From NCBI RefSeq assembly GCF_003668995.1, contig NZ_CP033068.1, positions 4,871,223-4,935,222 of the forward strand: a DNA stretch of 64,000 nt, written 5' to 3'. Below, piece after piece: positions 27,986 to 36,796 of the stretch (its first letter is position 1; each line of letters opens with the position of its first letter). The notes beneath the pieces are model-generated. The model was not told the origin of the DNA. It saw nothing but the letters and a program-made list of their open reading frames with translations, and searched no databases. This stretch comes from Flavobacterium sp. 140616W15 (lineage in GTDB: Bacteria > Bacteroidota > Bacteroidia > Flavobacteriales > Flavobacteriaceae). The translations under genes were made by a program, and so were the position numbers.

Positions 27986-30979
27986 TTTTATAATAGCATC
28001 CTGAATTATTTGCTGAATATCTTCTCGGATTTTTCCTCGAGATAATTTATTCTCTTCGTTAATAACTTCGGGGTAGGTTCTATTGGATAAAAATACATAA
28101 ACAATTTCTGTTTCTGGATCAACCCAAGCGATGTTTCCTGTAAATCCAGTATGCCCAAAACTAGATGGAGAAACACAAGCACAAGTTGGACCTCCTTTTT
28201 CTATTCTTTTATCAAAACCTAAACCTCTTTGAACTCCTTTATCAGCATAATAACAAGTATTGAATGCATCAAATGTTTGCTCAGAAAAATATTGCTTATT
28301 ACCATAATTCCCTTTTTGTAAAAATAGTTGCATCATTTTGGCAACATCCATAGCATTAGAGAAAATCCCTGCATGCCCAGCTACGCCGCCTTCCATTGCA
28401 GCTGCCATGTCATGAACATATCCTTGAATAACCTGATGTCTAAAATAATTATCTATTTCGGTAGGAGCAATGTTACTTCTGTCAAATTTGTCTAAAGGAT
28501 TGTAAAGGGTATTATTCATCCCGAGTGTGCTGTAAAAATTTTGTTGACTCAGCTCTTCTAATTTTTTGTGGGTTTTTCTCTCTAAGTATTCTTTCAGGAT
28601 GATAAAGGTAAAATCACTATATCTGTACTCTTTTTTTAAGGATAGTGGACTATCTGCAATGATTTTCATGATGGTATCATGATAGTCATTTCTAATAAAA
28701 AGACCATCTGCAACTTTAGTCGAAAAGTCAGATTCGGCTACTCTACGATAATATTTCGCAGAAGGTTTTCCTTCGCTGTCTAGCGTTGCTTTGTAGAACG
28801 GAATCCATGCTTGTAGCCCTGCATAATGAGTTAGTAAATCCTTGAAGCTGATATTCTCTTTGTTTGTTTTTGCAAAAAGGGGTACCATATCTTTTAATTT
28901 GGTATCTAGATTTACTTTTTCATTATCATACAACTGCATTACATTAGGCAGGGTCGATATCATTTTTGAAATCGAGGCAACATCGTACAAATCTGAATTA
29001 GTAACTTTTCGGGTAGTATCATAAGTTTGACTGCCGTATGATTTCTGGAAAATAACACTTCCTTTTCGTGCTACAAGGACTTGCATTCCAGGAGTCATTT
29101 TACCATCAATTGCTTTTTGGGCTATAGCATCGATTTTAGATAAAATTTGTGGATTCATACCTACATTTTCTGGTGTTGTAAAACCCAAACGATTTATTTT
29201 TTCGGTAGATAATCCATCATTTACATTAAAAGAGGTATTAATAGATACAGGTAATTTTCCTTTGGCAGAAATAGCTCCAAACAGTAATTCTGCCGAAACG
29301 ATCTGGCTAATATCTGAGTTTTGATAAGATACTACTAATCCTTCGATATCATCAAAGTTAGTGATTGGTAATAAAGAATAAGGTTTTGTGAAAATATCTA
29401 AAATCACTTTGTTGTGTTTTGCAATTTCTTGCAACCAAACCAATTCTGTATCAGTGAAATTTTGCTTTTCCCAAGTTTTGTTTACTTTATGAAAACCTAT
29501 GATAACAATATCATATTTTTTTAATTCTTTGTTTAGGCTGTCAATATTAGTGTTTGCTACTTCTGTAATGTTTGTATATTTTTTTAATGTGGTTACAAAA
29601 TCACTGTTTACATCTTCTCCTAGTTTTACATAGGCAATCTTTTGATTTAAATCTTTGATAGGAAGTATTTCCTTTTCATTTTTTAAAACTGTAATGGCAT
29701 TTTCATATAATTTATAGTGCAAAGCATCATTTTGTGATGGATTAAGATCATTGTAGATGTTTGACATATTTATTGGCTTGTAATTATTTAGCCCAATTTT
29801 AAATTTATAATGCAATATTTTTTTTACCGAATGCGCTAAGCGTTCCTCAGTAATAATACCTTCGTTATAAGCTACTTCTAGTTTTTGTACTGCTACGGGT
29901 ACATTTTCTGGGCAAAGTAAAATGTCATTTCCAGCAAGAATCACAGCTATTTCCAGATCACCAGGACCTTTGAAATTACTAGCCCCTTTCATTGCTAAAC
30001 CATCTGTAAATATCAAACCCTCGAAACCTAATTCTTTTTGAAGCAAGTTAATTACTACATTATATGATGCCGAAGAAGGAACATTTGGCGTAGGCTCTAA
30101 ACTCGGAATATTAAGGTGGGCAACCATAACAGAAGCTAAGCCTTCATTGAAGATTCGTTTGTATGGATATAGTTCGACTAACTCAAGTCTATCTTTTGAG
30201 AAATTAACCAGAGGCAAAGCATAGTGAGAATCAGTTGATGTGTCTCCATGTCCTGGGAAATGTTTTCCGGTACTAAAAACACCTTGACTTTGTACTCCTT
30301 TCATTAATGCAATAGCTTTGTCGCTAACATTAACTTTATCTTCACCAAATGAGCGGTTTCCGATAATAGGGTTTTTAGGATTGGTATTGATATCAAGTAC
30401 GGGAGCAAAATTAAAATGAATCCCGATTCGCTTGTTTTCATTGGCCATGTTTCTTCCAACATTCTCAATTAGACTCAAATCTTTAATAGCTCCCAAAGTC
30501 ATATTCCAAGGGTAACGATACGTTGAATCTAATCGCATACCTAATCCCCATTCGCCATCAATAGCGATGAATAGAGGTACTTTTGCTTTCGATTGGTATT
30601 GATTAGTCAATTTTGCTTGACGAACTGGCCCCCCTTGAAAAAATATTACTCCACCTACTTTATAGTCTTGAACTAATGCATTAACTTGATTTGTATGAAT
30701 TGAATCTTTATTAGAATAGGCAGAAATCATAAACAGTTGTCCTATTTTTTCTCGAAGTGACATTTTGTTGTAAATGCTATCAACCCAATTGGTTTCTTTG
30801 TCTGAATCCTTGAAAAAAGTTTTCTTTTTCGATTTATTGGGAGTAATACTGGCTACTGTATCTTTTGCAAAAGAGTCTTTACTTGTATCTAGAATTGTAT
30901 TGTTTTTTTTGCTAGCACAATTGATAATTAAAAATAAAAAAATGGCGTATAGGCTAATTTTTATGAAGGATTTTTTCAT
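27983..30979 (-). CDS. Beta-N-acetylglucosaminidase NagZ (GH3) fused to a serine hydrolase
   Basis: This 998-residue predicted lipoprotein (hydrophobic N-terminus, Cys21) joins two enzymes. Residues about 60-600 are a GH3 NagZ-type glucosaminidase with the motif K239-H-F-P-G-H-G and catalytic D250-S-H252; NagZ releases GlcNAc from MurNAc-containing fragments. Residues about 625-995 are a class C beta-lactamase-like/PBP4*-like serine hydrolase with S669-I-S-K672, YSD and GHTGFTG. The second domain may act on stem peptides or esters, but its substrate is unknown. Its closest relative in the window is the protein at 53584. The gene lies between anmK and the symporter gene. Confidence 0.92.
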   Translation of the reverse strand: MKKSFIKISLYAIFLFLIINCASKKNNTILDTSKDSFAKDTVASITPNKSKKKTFFKDSDKETNWVDSIYNKMSLREKIGQLFMISAYSNKDSIHTNQVNALVQDYKVGGVIFFQGGPVRQAKLTNQYQSKAKVPLFIAIDGEWGLGMRLDSTYRYPWNMTLGAIKDLSLIENVGRNMANENKRIGIHFNFAPVLDINTNPKNPIIGNRSFGEDKVNVSDKAIALMKGVQSQGVFSTGKHFPGHGDTSTDSHYALPLVNFSKDRLELVELYPYKRIFNEGLASVMVAHLNIPSLEPTPNVPSSASYNVVINLLQKELGFEGLIFTDGLAMKGASNFKGPGDLEIAVILAGNDILLCPENVPVAVQKLEVAYNEGIITEERLAHSVKKILHYKFKIGLNNYKPINMSNIYNDLNPSQNDALHYKLYENAITVLKNEKEILPIKDLNQKIAYVKLGEDVNSDFVTTLKKYTNITEVANTNIDSLNKELKKYDIVIIGFHKVNKTWEKQNFTDTELVWLQEIAKHNKVILDIFTKPYSLLPITNFDDIEGLVVSYQNSDISQIVSAELLFGAISAKGKLPVSINTSFNVNDGLSTEKINRLGFTTPENVGMNPQILSKIDAIAQKAIDGKMTPGMQVLVARKGSVIFQKSYGSQTYDTTRKVTNSDLYDVASISKMISTLPNVMQLYDNEKVNLDTKLKDMVPLFAKTNKENISFKDLLTHYAGLQAWIPFYKATLDSEGKPSAKYYRRVAESDFSTKVADGLFIRNDYHDTIMKIIADSPLSLKKEYRYSDFTFIILKEYLERKTHKKLEELSQQNFYSTLGMNNTLYNPLDKFDRSNIAPTEIDNYFRHQVIQGYVHDMAAAMEGGVAGHAGIFSNAMDVAKMMQLFLQKGNYGNKQYFSEQTFDAFNTCYYADKGVQRGLGFDKRIEKGGPTCACVSPSSFGHTGFTGNIAWVDPETEIVYVFLSNRTYPEVINEENKLSRGKIREDIQQIIQDAIIK

Positions 30980-30996
30980 ATAATTATTTTTAGAAT

Positions 30997-31029
30997 CAAT
31001 TAGAAACTACTCATAGTAGTTTCTAATTG
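30997..31029. other. Perfect 15-bp hairpin between symporter and nagZ genes
   Basis: CAATTAGAAACTACT and AGTAGTTTCTAATTG pair completely around a three-base loop. No T-run follows on either strand, so it looks more like an RNA-processing or stability element, or a protein site, than a terminator. It lies 18 bases upstream of the nagZ start on the minus strand. Confidence 0.6.
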
Positions 31030-31059
31030 ACTTGTCGATTAGTTATGTTTTAACGTGGT

Positions 31060-32565
31060 TTAAAAACTTATTTTTTCACTGCTACGAGAGCTCGTTAGGT
31101 ATAATCCAAGGTAAGTTATTAATCCATTTAATACTATTAATTCATTATCAAAAACGTACCCTGCAAATAACACTTTTGAATTTTCATTTATCAAATAGGT
31201 AAAGAAAGGGGATAGCAGGCATATAAAAGGAACTAGTTTGTCATTTACATTTCTTGATTTCTGAAATAGTCCAAAAGCATACAATCCTAGCAAGGGGCCA
31301 TAAGTATATGACGCAACCTTAAAGATCATTCCGACAACAGAACTATCATTGATAGAATTAAATATGAGTATTACAAAGAAAATTAATGCTGAAAAACTAA
31401 TATGAACTAAATGTCTGATGCGTACCGTATTTTTTTTGTTGTTTTCGGCTTTGTCCATACCTAAGAAATCAACACAAAAAGAAGTTGTTAAAGCAGTTAA
31501 TGCCGAGTCGGTAGTAGCAAAAGTTGCTGCAATAATTCCTAGTAAAAATACAATTGCAGGAATTGTAGCCAAATGATTTAAAGCAATTTCTGGGAAAAGC
31601 AAATCAGTTCTAGGTTTACCTGTAATTAAATCAGTAGGGATTGCAATTCCGTTTTTGTTTGCATAAATGTATAGTAAAGCTCCAACGCTTAAAAAGAAAA
31701 TATTAATAATAACGAAGATCCCTGTAAAGGTGAACATGTTTTTTTGTGCTTCGCCAATGTTTTTACAGCTCAGATTTTTTTGCATTAAATCTTGATCTAA
31801 TCCGGTCATTGCAATAGTTACAAACATTCCTCCTAATATTTGTTTTATAAAATGGAACTTACTTCCTAGAAAATCTTCAAAGAAAAATATTTTAGAATAG
31901 TTGCTGTTCTTTACTTCTTCAAAAGCGCCAATTGCGCTTAAATCCATTCGATCGCAAATAAAATAGATAGTAAGAAATACCGAAGTAACTAAGAAAAAAG
32001 TCTGTAAAGTATCCGTTATAATAATTGTTTTTAAACCGCCTCTATAAGTATAAGAAAAGATAAGAAGTAAAGAAATCAATACAGTAAACGCAAAAGGGAT
32101 ATTATAATAATCAAATACAAAACGCTGCAATACTATTACGACTAAGTAGAGTCGGAATGCAGAGCTTACGGTTCTACTAATCAAGAAAATAGAAGCTGCA
32201 GTTTTATAGCTATAAAACCCCATTCTTTGTTCTATATATCCATAAATAGAGGTTAAGTTCATTCGGTAATATAAGGGTAATAACAATTTTGTAATTATTA
32301 TAAATCCGATAGCATTACCTAATACAAACTGAAAATATTTAAATTGTTCTCCACTTGCAGCACCTACTTCTCCAGGAACAGATATAAAAGTTACTCCCGA
32401 AAGAGCCGTTCCGATCATCCCAAAGGCTACTAAATACCATTTTGAGTTTTTATTAGCGGTAAAAAAAGCTTCGTTTCCGTCATCTTTCCTGCTGACTCTG
32501 TGCGAGATATAGAATAAGGTTCCGAAATAAACGATGATTAGGATTAGGATTGTACTTGGTGTCAT
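31060..32565 (-). CDS. Sodium:solute symporter, putative MurNAc/amino sugar importer
   Basis: The 501-residue protein has about 13 membrane segments and the SSS family signature regions (GTALSGVTFISVPGEV near residue 55, LGIIAATFATTDSALTALTTSF near residue 345). In Tannerella forsythia a SSS member (MurT) imports MurNAc and is encoded beside a MurNAc kinase and MurQ. Here the gene is directly between murQ and nagZ, so MurNAc, anhydroMurNAc or GlcNAc is the likely substrate; this is inferred from context. Confidence 0.87.
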   Translation of the reverse strand: MTPSTILILIIVYFGTLFYISHRVSRKDDGNEAFFTANKNSKWYLVAFGMIGTALSGVTFISVPGEVGAASGEQFKYFQFVLGNAIGFIIITKLLLPLYYRMNLTSIYGYIEQRMGFYSYKTAASIFLISRTVSSAFRLYLVVIVLQRFVFDYYNIPFAFTVLISLLLIFSYTYRGGLKTIIITDTLQTFFLVTSVFLTIYFICDRMDLSAIGAFEEVKNSNYSKIFFFEDFLGSKFHFIKQILGGMFVTIAMTGLDQDLMQKNLSCKNIGEAQKNMFTFTGIFVIINIFFLSVGALLYIYANKNGIAIPTDLITGKPRTDLLFPEIALNHLATIPAIVFLLGIIAATFATTDSALTALTTSFCVDFLGMDKAENNKKNTVRIRHLVHISFSALIFFVILIFNSINDSSVVGMIFKVASYTYGPLLGLYAFGLFQKSRNVNDKLVPFICLLSPFFTYLINENSKVLFAGYVFDNELIVLNGLITYLGLYLTSSRSSEKISF

Positions 32566-32626
32566 TTTATAACTTTTGTGGTTTAGTATTTTATAAATCT
32601 ATAAAAGATTTTGATTAGTTAGGTTG

Positions 32627-33454
32627 TTAAATTTCCAGATTTTTATTTTCTGCTAATAAAACAGCTCTTACGCTTTTGTGTTTTTTTAATAATTCAGAAG
32701 CTAGTTTTTCATCAATCTTAAGTTCTTCTACAATCATTTCAATCCCTCTTTGTACTAATTTCTTGTTAGACAATTGCATGTCTATCATTTTGTTGCCGTA
32801 AATTCTTCCTAGTTTTATCATGACAGATGTCGAAATCATGTTTAAGACTAGTTTTTGAGATGTTCCAGCTTTCATTCTTGTACTTCCAGTAAGGAATTCT
32901 GGGCCTACAATCAATTCAATAGGGTGGTCTGCTTGTTTTGATATCAGACTCGCGCTATTGCATGATATGCTACCCGTAACGATATTGTTTTCTCTTGCTT
33001 TTTTTAGTCCACCAATAACATAAGGAGTATTTCCAGAAGCGGCAATTCCTAGAACTACATCTAAGCTCGAAATATCATAAGCAGATAAATCTCTCCAGGC
33101 TTGATTAATGTCGTCTTCAGCATTTTCTACTGCTTTTCTAATAGCCGAATCTCCACCAGCTATAATACCAATAATCCAATTGTCAGGAACTCCAAAAGTC
33201 GGAGGACATTCAGAAGCGTCAAGAATACCGATTCTTCCAGAAGTTCCAGCTCCTATGTAAAATAATCTTCCACCAAGTTTCATTTTAGAAACAATAGTAT
33301 CTACTAATTTTTCAATATTAGGAATTTGTTTTTCAATTATAGCTGCTATTTTTTTATCTTCATTATTTATGTTTGTGAGCAATTCATTAGTACTCATTTT
33401 ATCTAAATTCGAGTAAAGAGATTCTCTTTCTGTATCTGGATTTACCTTTGCCAT
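32627..33454 (-). CDS. murQ: N-acetylmuramic acid 6-phosphate etherase MurQ
   Basis: MurQ cleaves the lactyl ether of MurNAc-6-P, giving GlcNAc-6-P and D-lactate. The 275-residue SIS-domain protein has the phosphosugar loop GAGTSGRIG (residues 68-76), the catalytic motif ASECPPTFG with Glu82, and LTGSTRMKAGTSQK. It is slightly shorter than E. coli MurQ (298) at the C-terminus, as in other Bacteroidetes. It lies between namZ and the symporter gene in the minus-strand arm. Confidence 0.95.
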   Translation of the reverse strand: MAKVNPDTERESLYSNLDKMSTNELLTNINNEDKKIAAIIEKQIPNIEKLVDTIVSKMKLGGRLFYIGAGTSGRIGILDASECPPTFGVPDNWIIGIIAGGDSAIRKAVENAEDDINQAWRDLSAYDISSLDVVLGIAASGNTPYVIGGLKKARENNIVTGSISCNSASLISKQADHPIELIVGPEFLTGSTRMKAGTSQKLVLNMISTSVMIKLGRIYGNKMIDMQLSNKKLVQRGIEMIVEELKIDEKLASELLKKHKSVRAVLLAENKNLEI

Positions 33455-33567
33455 TTTTATTTTTTTAACTGATTTTTTTAATTTTTTAATTTTTTGAAGA
33501 CCTCCACAATGTTTGAATTTTGTTTGATTTCAGTCTGATTTTATTCGATAATAAATAGGGCAATGAT

Positions 33568-34767
33568 TTAATAGATTAAATATGTCATGCGCATTTTTTT
33601 GAATGATTCTAAATCCTTCTGCCATGTTTTTCTAATTTTACTTTCGGAAATTCCGCTTTCAATTTGCTGTTGTAATTTTTTTGTTCCAGCAAGTTTTGTA
33701 AAAAAAGGATTGAAGAATTTAGTTTTATCACTCGTATTTTGATAGGCTTTAATTAGCCATTTTAGTTCTAATTTTGTGAGCTTAGGATAAGCTGTTAAAT
33801 CTTCTCCAAAACATTCTTTTCCATTATATAATGGATCTTTGGCTCCAAAATTTGGTTTAGGTGTAAAACTAAAATTTGTTTTTGCTAAAAAAGGAGAACC
33901 ATAAATTTGGAATTGTTTTTCAGTTCCGCGTCCCATACTCACATTAGTTCCTTCAAAAAGACACAAACTTGCATATAGATTTATAGATTGGTCATTTGGC
34001 AAATTAGGAGATGGTTTTGCAAGTAAGCTATATTCCATTTTTCGATTATAGTCTAGACAAGGAATAACGGTTAATTTGCATTGAATTTCGTTTTTAAGCC
34101 ATTTTTCTCCATTTATCATCTGAGCATATTCACCGATGGTCATTCCGTGAAGAAGAGGGATAGGGTGCATGCCTACAAAACTTGTGTATTCTTTTTCTAA
34201 AAGGGGCCCATCTATAATGGCTCCATTAGGATTAGGTCTGTCAAGTATCATAAGTGGAATTCCATTTTCTGCACAAGCTTCCATAACATAGTGTAAAGAA
34301 GAGATGTAGGTGTAAAAACGTGCTCCAACATCTTGCAGATCAAATATCATAACATCGATTCCGGCTAATTGTGTTGCTTTTGGTTTTTTATTGTCTCCAT
34401 AAAGAGAGATAATTGGTAGTCCTGTTTTAGGATCTTTTGCATCTACTACATGTTCGCCAGCATCGGCCGTTCCTCTAAATCCGTGCTCAGGGGCAAAAAT
34501 GGTTTGAACAGCAATTTTTTTCTCTAATAAAAAATCTACCAAGTGCATTTTGTTAGATAAAATTCCTGTTTGATTCGTAACGATTCCTACTTTTTTATCT
34601 TTTAATAGAGGCAGGTATTTTTCATAATTATCAGCTCCAGTTTTAATAATAGGATTATTGATTTCTATCGTATTGTTTTTTACAACGGGCTGAAATGAAT
34701 TTGAATAGGATGGAATATAAAATACAGTTGCTATAAAAAGAGCACTTTTTGCTATGAATTTTATCAT
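33568..34767 (-). CDS. Exo-beta-N-acetylmuramidase NamZ, GH171 (DUF1343), copy 1
   Basis: DUF1343 proteins were shown in Bacillus subtilis to be NamZ, which releases terminal MurNAc from peptidoglycan glycans. The 399-residue product has a signal peptide, then VGIVTNQTGI, FAPEHGFRGTADAGEHV with conserved Glu94, DLQDVGARFYTY and NLPNDQSINLY. It is closely related along its whole length to the protein at 55066-56208, with a longer N-terminal linker. The location just upstream of murQ agrees with MurNAc release followed by catabolism. Periplasmic location is expected. Confidence 0.92.
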   Translation of the reverse strand: MIKFIAKSALFIATVFYIPSYSNSFQPVVKNNTIEINNPIIKTGADNYEKYLPLLKDKKVGIVTNQTGILSNKMHLVDFLLEKKIAVQTIFAPEHGFRGTADAGEHVVDAKDPKTGLPIISLYGDNKKPKATQLAGIDVMIFDLQDVGARFYTYISSLHYVMEACAENGIPLMILDRPNPNGAIIDGPLLEKEYTSFVGMHPIPLLHGMTIGEYAQMINGEKWLKNEIQCKLTVIPCLDYNRKMEYSLLAKPSPNLPNDQSINLYASLCLFEGTNVSMGRGTEKQFQIYGSPFLAKTNFSFTPKPNFGAKDPLYNGKECFGEDLTAYPKLTKLELKWLIKAYQNTSDKTKFFNPFFTKLAGTKKLQQQIESGISESKIRKTWQKDLESFKKMRMTYLIY

Positions 34768-34975
34768 TTTAATTTGCTGTTTAAAAGTTAGAAGGCTGAA
34801 ATTGACTAAATAAAATTTTTAATTATTGTTTGATTAGTATTCAGTATTTTTTGATTGTTGTTGTTGGTTGTAGTTAATTAAAGATAGTGTTTATCTGAGA
34901 TTTCAGATTACGATTTTATTTTAGTCAGCTTAATTCATTTATATTTTCGATGTACGAATATATAATTTTTAAAAC

Positions 34976-35007
34976 ACTACCTCTGGATATCTATGTCCAG
35001 AGGTAGT
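34976..35007 (-). terminator. Hairpin terminator downstream of susD
   Basis: Perfect 12-bp arms ACTACCTCTGGA and TCCAGAGGTAGT enclose an eight-base loop, followed on the minus strand by GTGTTTT. It lies about 30 bases past the susD stop and separates the susCD transcript from the namZ-murQ genes. Some read-through is possible since the T-run is short. Confidence 0.75.
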
Positions 35008-35038
35008 TTGTTATTTTATCAGATTTTGTAATTACGAA

Positions 35039-36772
35039 TTACCAACCTGGGTTTTGTTTTAATTCTACACCTTGAGCTTTGTATAAATCAATATCATTAG
35101 TAGGGATATTCATTAAGTAGTGTTTTGCTTCAAAGTTTCTTGTACTTGTTGGGTATATTTTTACATATCCGTTTGCATCTACAGTTGTTTGTGTTCCTGT
35201 AGGAGTACCAATTCTCGCTCCAAGATTTACATCTAAATTTTTATTAGTATCTAGATAATCTCCTTTTTTCCAACGGTAAATATCCATTTGTCTTAGCGTC
35301 GTCCAGCTCATGAATTCAATTTGGCGTTCACGACGAACTTCCCAGATTAGTGGATTAACAGCTCCGGAAATTTGCTCTAAGGTAGCGGTTCTTCTTGGAT
35401 CGTTAATTTGTATTCCTCCAGCAGAAGCATTAGTTCCATCGGTAGTTAAAAGAGCAATTCCAGCACGAGCACGTACTTTATTGATAGACATATCGAGATC
35501 TGTATTTGTAGCAGTACCAAGTTCAGCACAAGCTTCAGCATAATTTAAATACACTTCACTTAATGTAAATATAGGTGCATCAGTATAATTTCTTCCACCT
35601 GTTGTAACGTCTGGACCAGTTGTCGCAGGGTTGTTGTATAACTCAAACACATATCCAGACATAGAGGCCAATGCAGCTGTACTATAAGGTTTTCCTCTAT
35701 ATCCATAATTGGCAGGGTTAACCGTTTTTCCAAAGCGAGGATCTCTATTTGCAAAAGTTTTAGTAACATCATCATCACCAGTGTACTGGGTGTTTCCAGC
35801 TTGTTGTATAGGTAATCCATTTGTGGTTACATAACTTTCTGCGGCCCATTTTGTTAAACCATATTGAGTAGTTGATGTATTCGTATAATTTTGAAGAGAG
35901 TGCATTAATACATTTGTTAAATAACGTTTTGTAAGTATCACCTCAGTATTACCAGCTAGTTCAACAGAATTATAAAGCGATTTCCAATCTGTGTTTAATT
36001 TATACCCTCCATTATTCATTATAACTAATGATGCCGTTTTGGCTTTGTTAAGGTAAGCGCTTCCGTCTTGACCTAAATGGTATTTTCTGTAAGTTCCTTC
36101 ATAAATATAAAGGTTACTTAAAGCTGCGTAAGCAGTGTATTTGTTAACTGTAGTGTTTTTATCATCTACAGGAAGTAACAATTCTGCCGCTTCTTCTAAA
36201 TCTTTAATGGCTTTATCGATAACTTCTGCTCTTGGCATAGCAGGCGAATATACAGCTGGATCATTTTGAGCTAAATATTTATCGATATATGGAACATTTC
36301 CCATTTTTTGTACTAAACGAAAATAAGTGTATCCTCTGAAAAATTTTGCAACTCCGATATAATGATTCTTTTTTACCTCAGGCATAGAAATACTAGGTAT
36401 TTTTTCCAGTAATAAGTTACAACGACGAATAAGCGTGTAATATTCATTCCAAGAGGTAGTATTAGTTGGAGATGTGGTAACTGGCATTTGAAAGAAATTA
36501 TAAGCAGTTAAGTTATCATCTACTTTGCTATCACTACCGTGAAAATAGAACGAAGAAAGTCCGATTCCTGTACCGTTTCCATATCCATAAAAGGTATCGT
36601 AATTAACCCATGAGAATGTCTTTACGTTGTCTTCTGATTGCCAAAAGTTCTCGTTTGTAAATTTATCTGCTGGTTCGTCTGTTAAGTAATCGTCGCAACT
36701 AACTGAAGTTGTTGCTACAAAAGCGGTAGCGAACATCAGTAGTAATTTAGATTTTATATTTGAATTTTTCAT
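35039..36772 (-). CDS. SusD/RagB family glycan-binding lipoprotein
   Basis: SusD proteins are surface lipoproteins that cap a SusC channel and bind its oligomeric substrate. The 577-residue product has a lipoprotein signal with Cys26 followed by DDYLTDEPAD, the acidic start typical of surface-exposed lipoproteins, then the TPR-rich RagB fold (FFRGYTYFRLVQKMGNVPYI) and a C-terminal region with EVRRERQIEF and YLMNIPTNDI. It is 24 bases after susC. The ligand is inferred from neighbours to be a peptidoglycan-derived glycan. Confidence 0.93.
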   Translation of the reverse strand: MKNSNIKSKLLLMFATAFVATTSVSCDDYLTDEPADKFTNENFWQSEDNVKTFSWVNYDTFYGYGNGTGIGLSSFYFHGSDSKVDDNLTAYNFFQMPVTTSPTNTTSWNEYYTLIRRCNLLLEKIPSISMPEVKKNHYIGVAKFFRGYTYFRLVQKMGNVPYIDKYLAQNDPAVYSPAMPRAEVIDKAIKDLEEAAELLLPVDDKNTTVNKYTAYAALSNLYIYEGTYRKYHLGQDGSAYLNKAKTASLVIMNNGGYKLNTDWKSLYNSVELAGNTEVILTKRYLTNVLMHSLQNYTNTSTTQYGLTKWAAESYVTTNGLPIQQAGNTQYTGDDDVTKTFANRDPRFGKTVNPANYGYRGKPYSTAALASMSGYVFELYNNPATTGPDVTTGGRNYTDAPIFTLSEVYLNYAEACAELGTATNTDLDMSINKVRARAGIALLTTDGTNASAGGIQINDPRRTATLEQISGAVNPLIWEVRRERQIEFMSWTTLRQMDIYRWKKGDYLDTNKNLDVNLGARIGTPTGTQTTVDANGYVKIYPTSTRNFEAKHYLMNIPTNDIDLYKAQGVELKQNPGW

Positions 36773-36796
36773 TTTATTTTTTTTGAATAGTTAATA

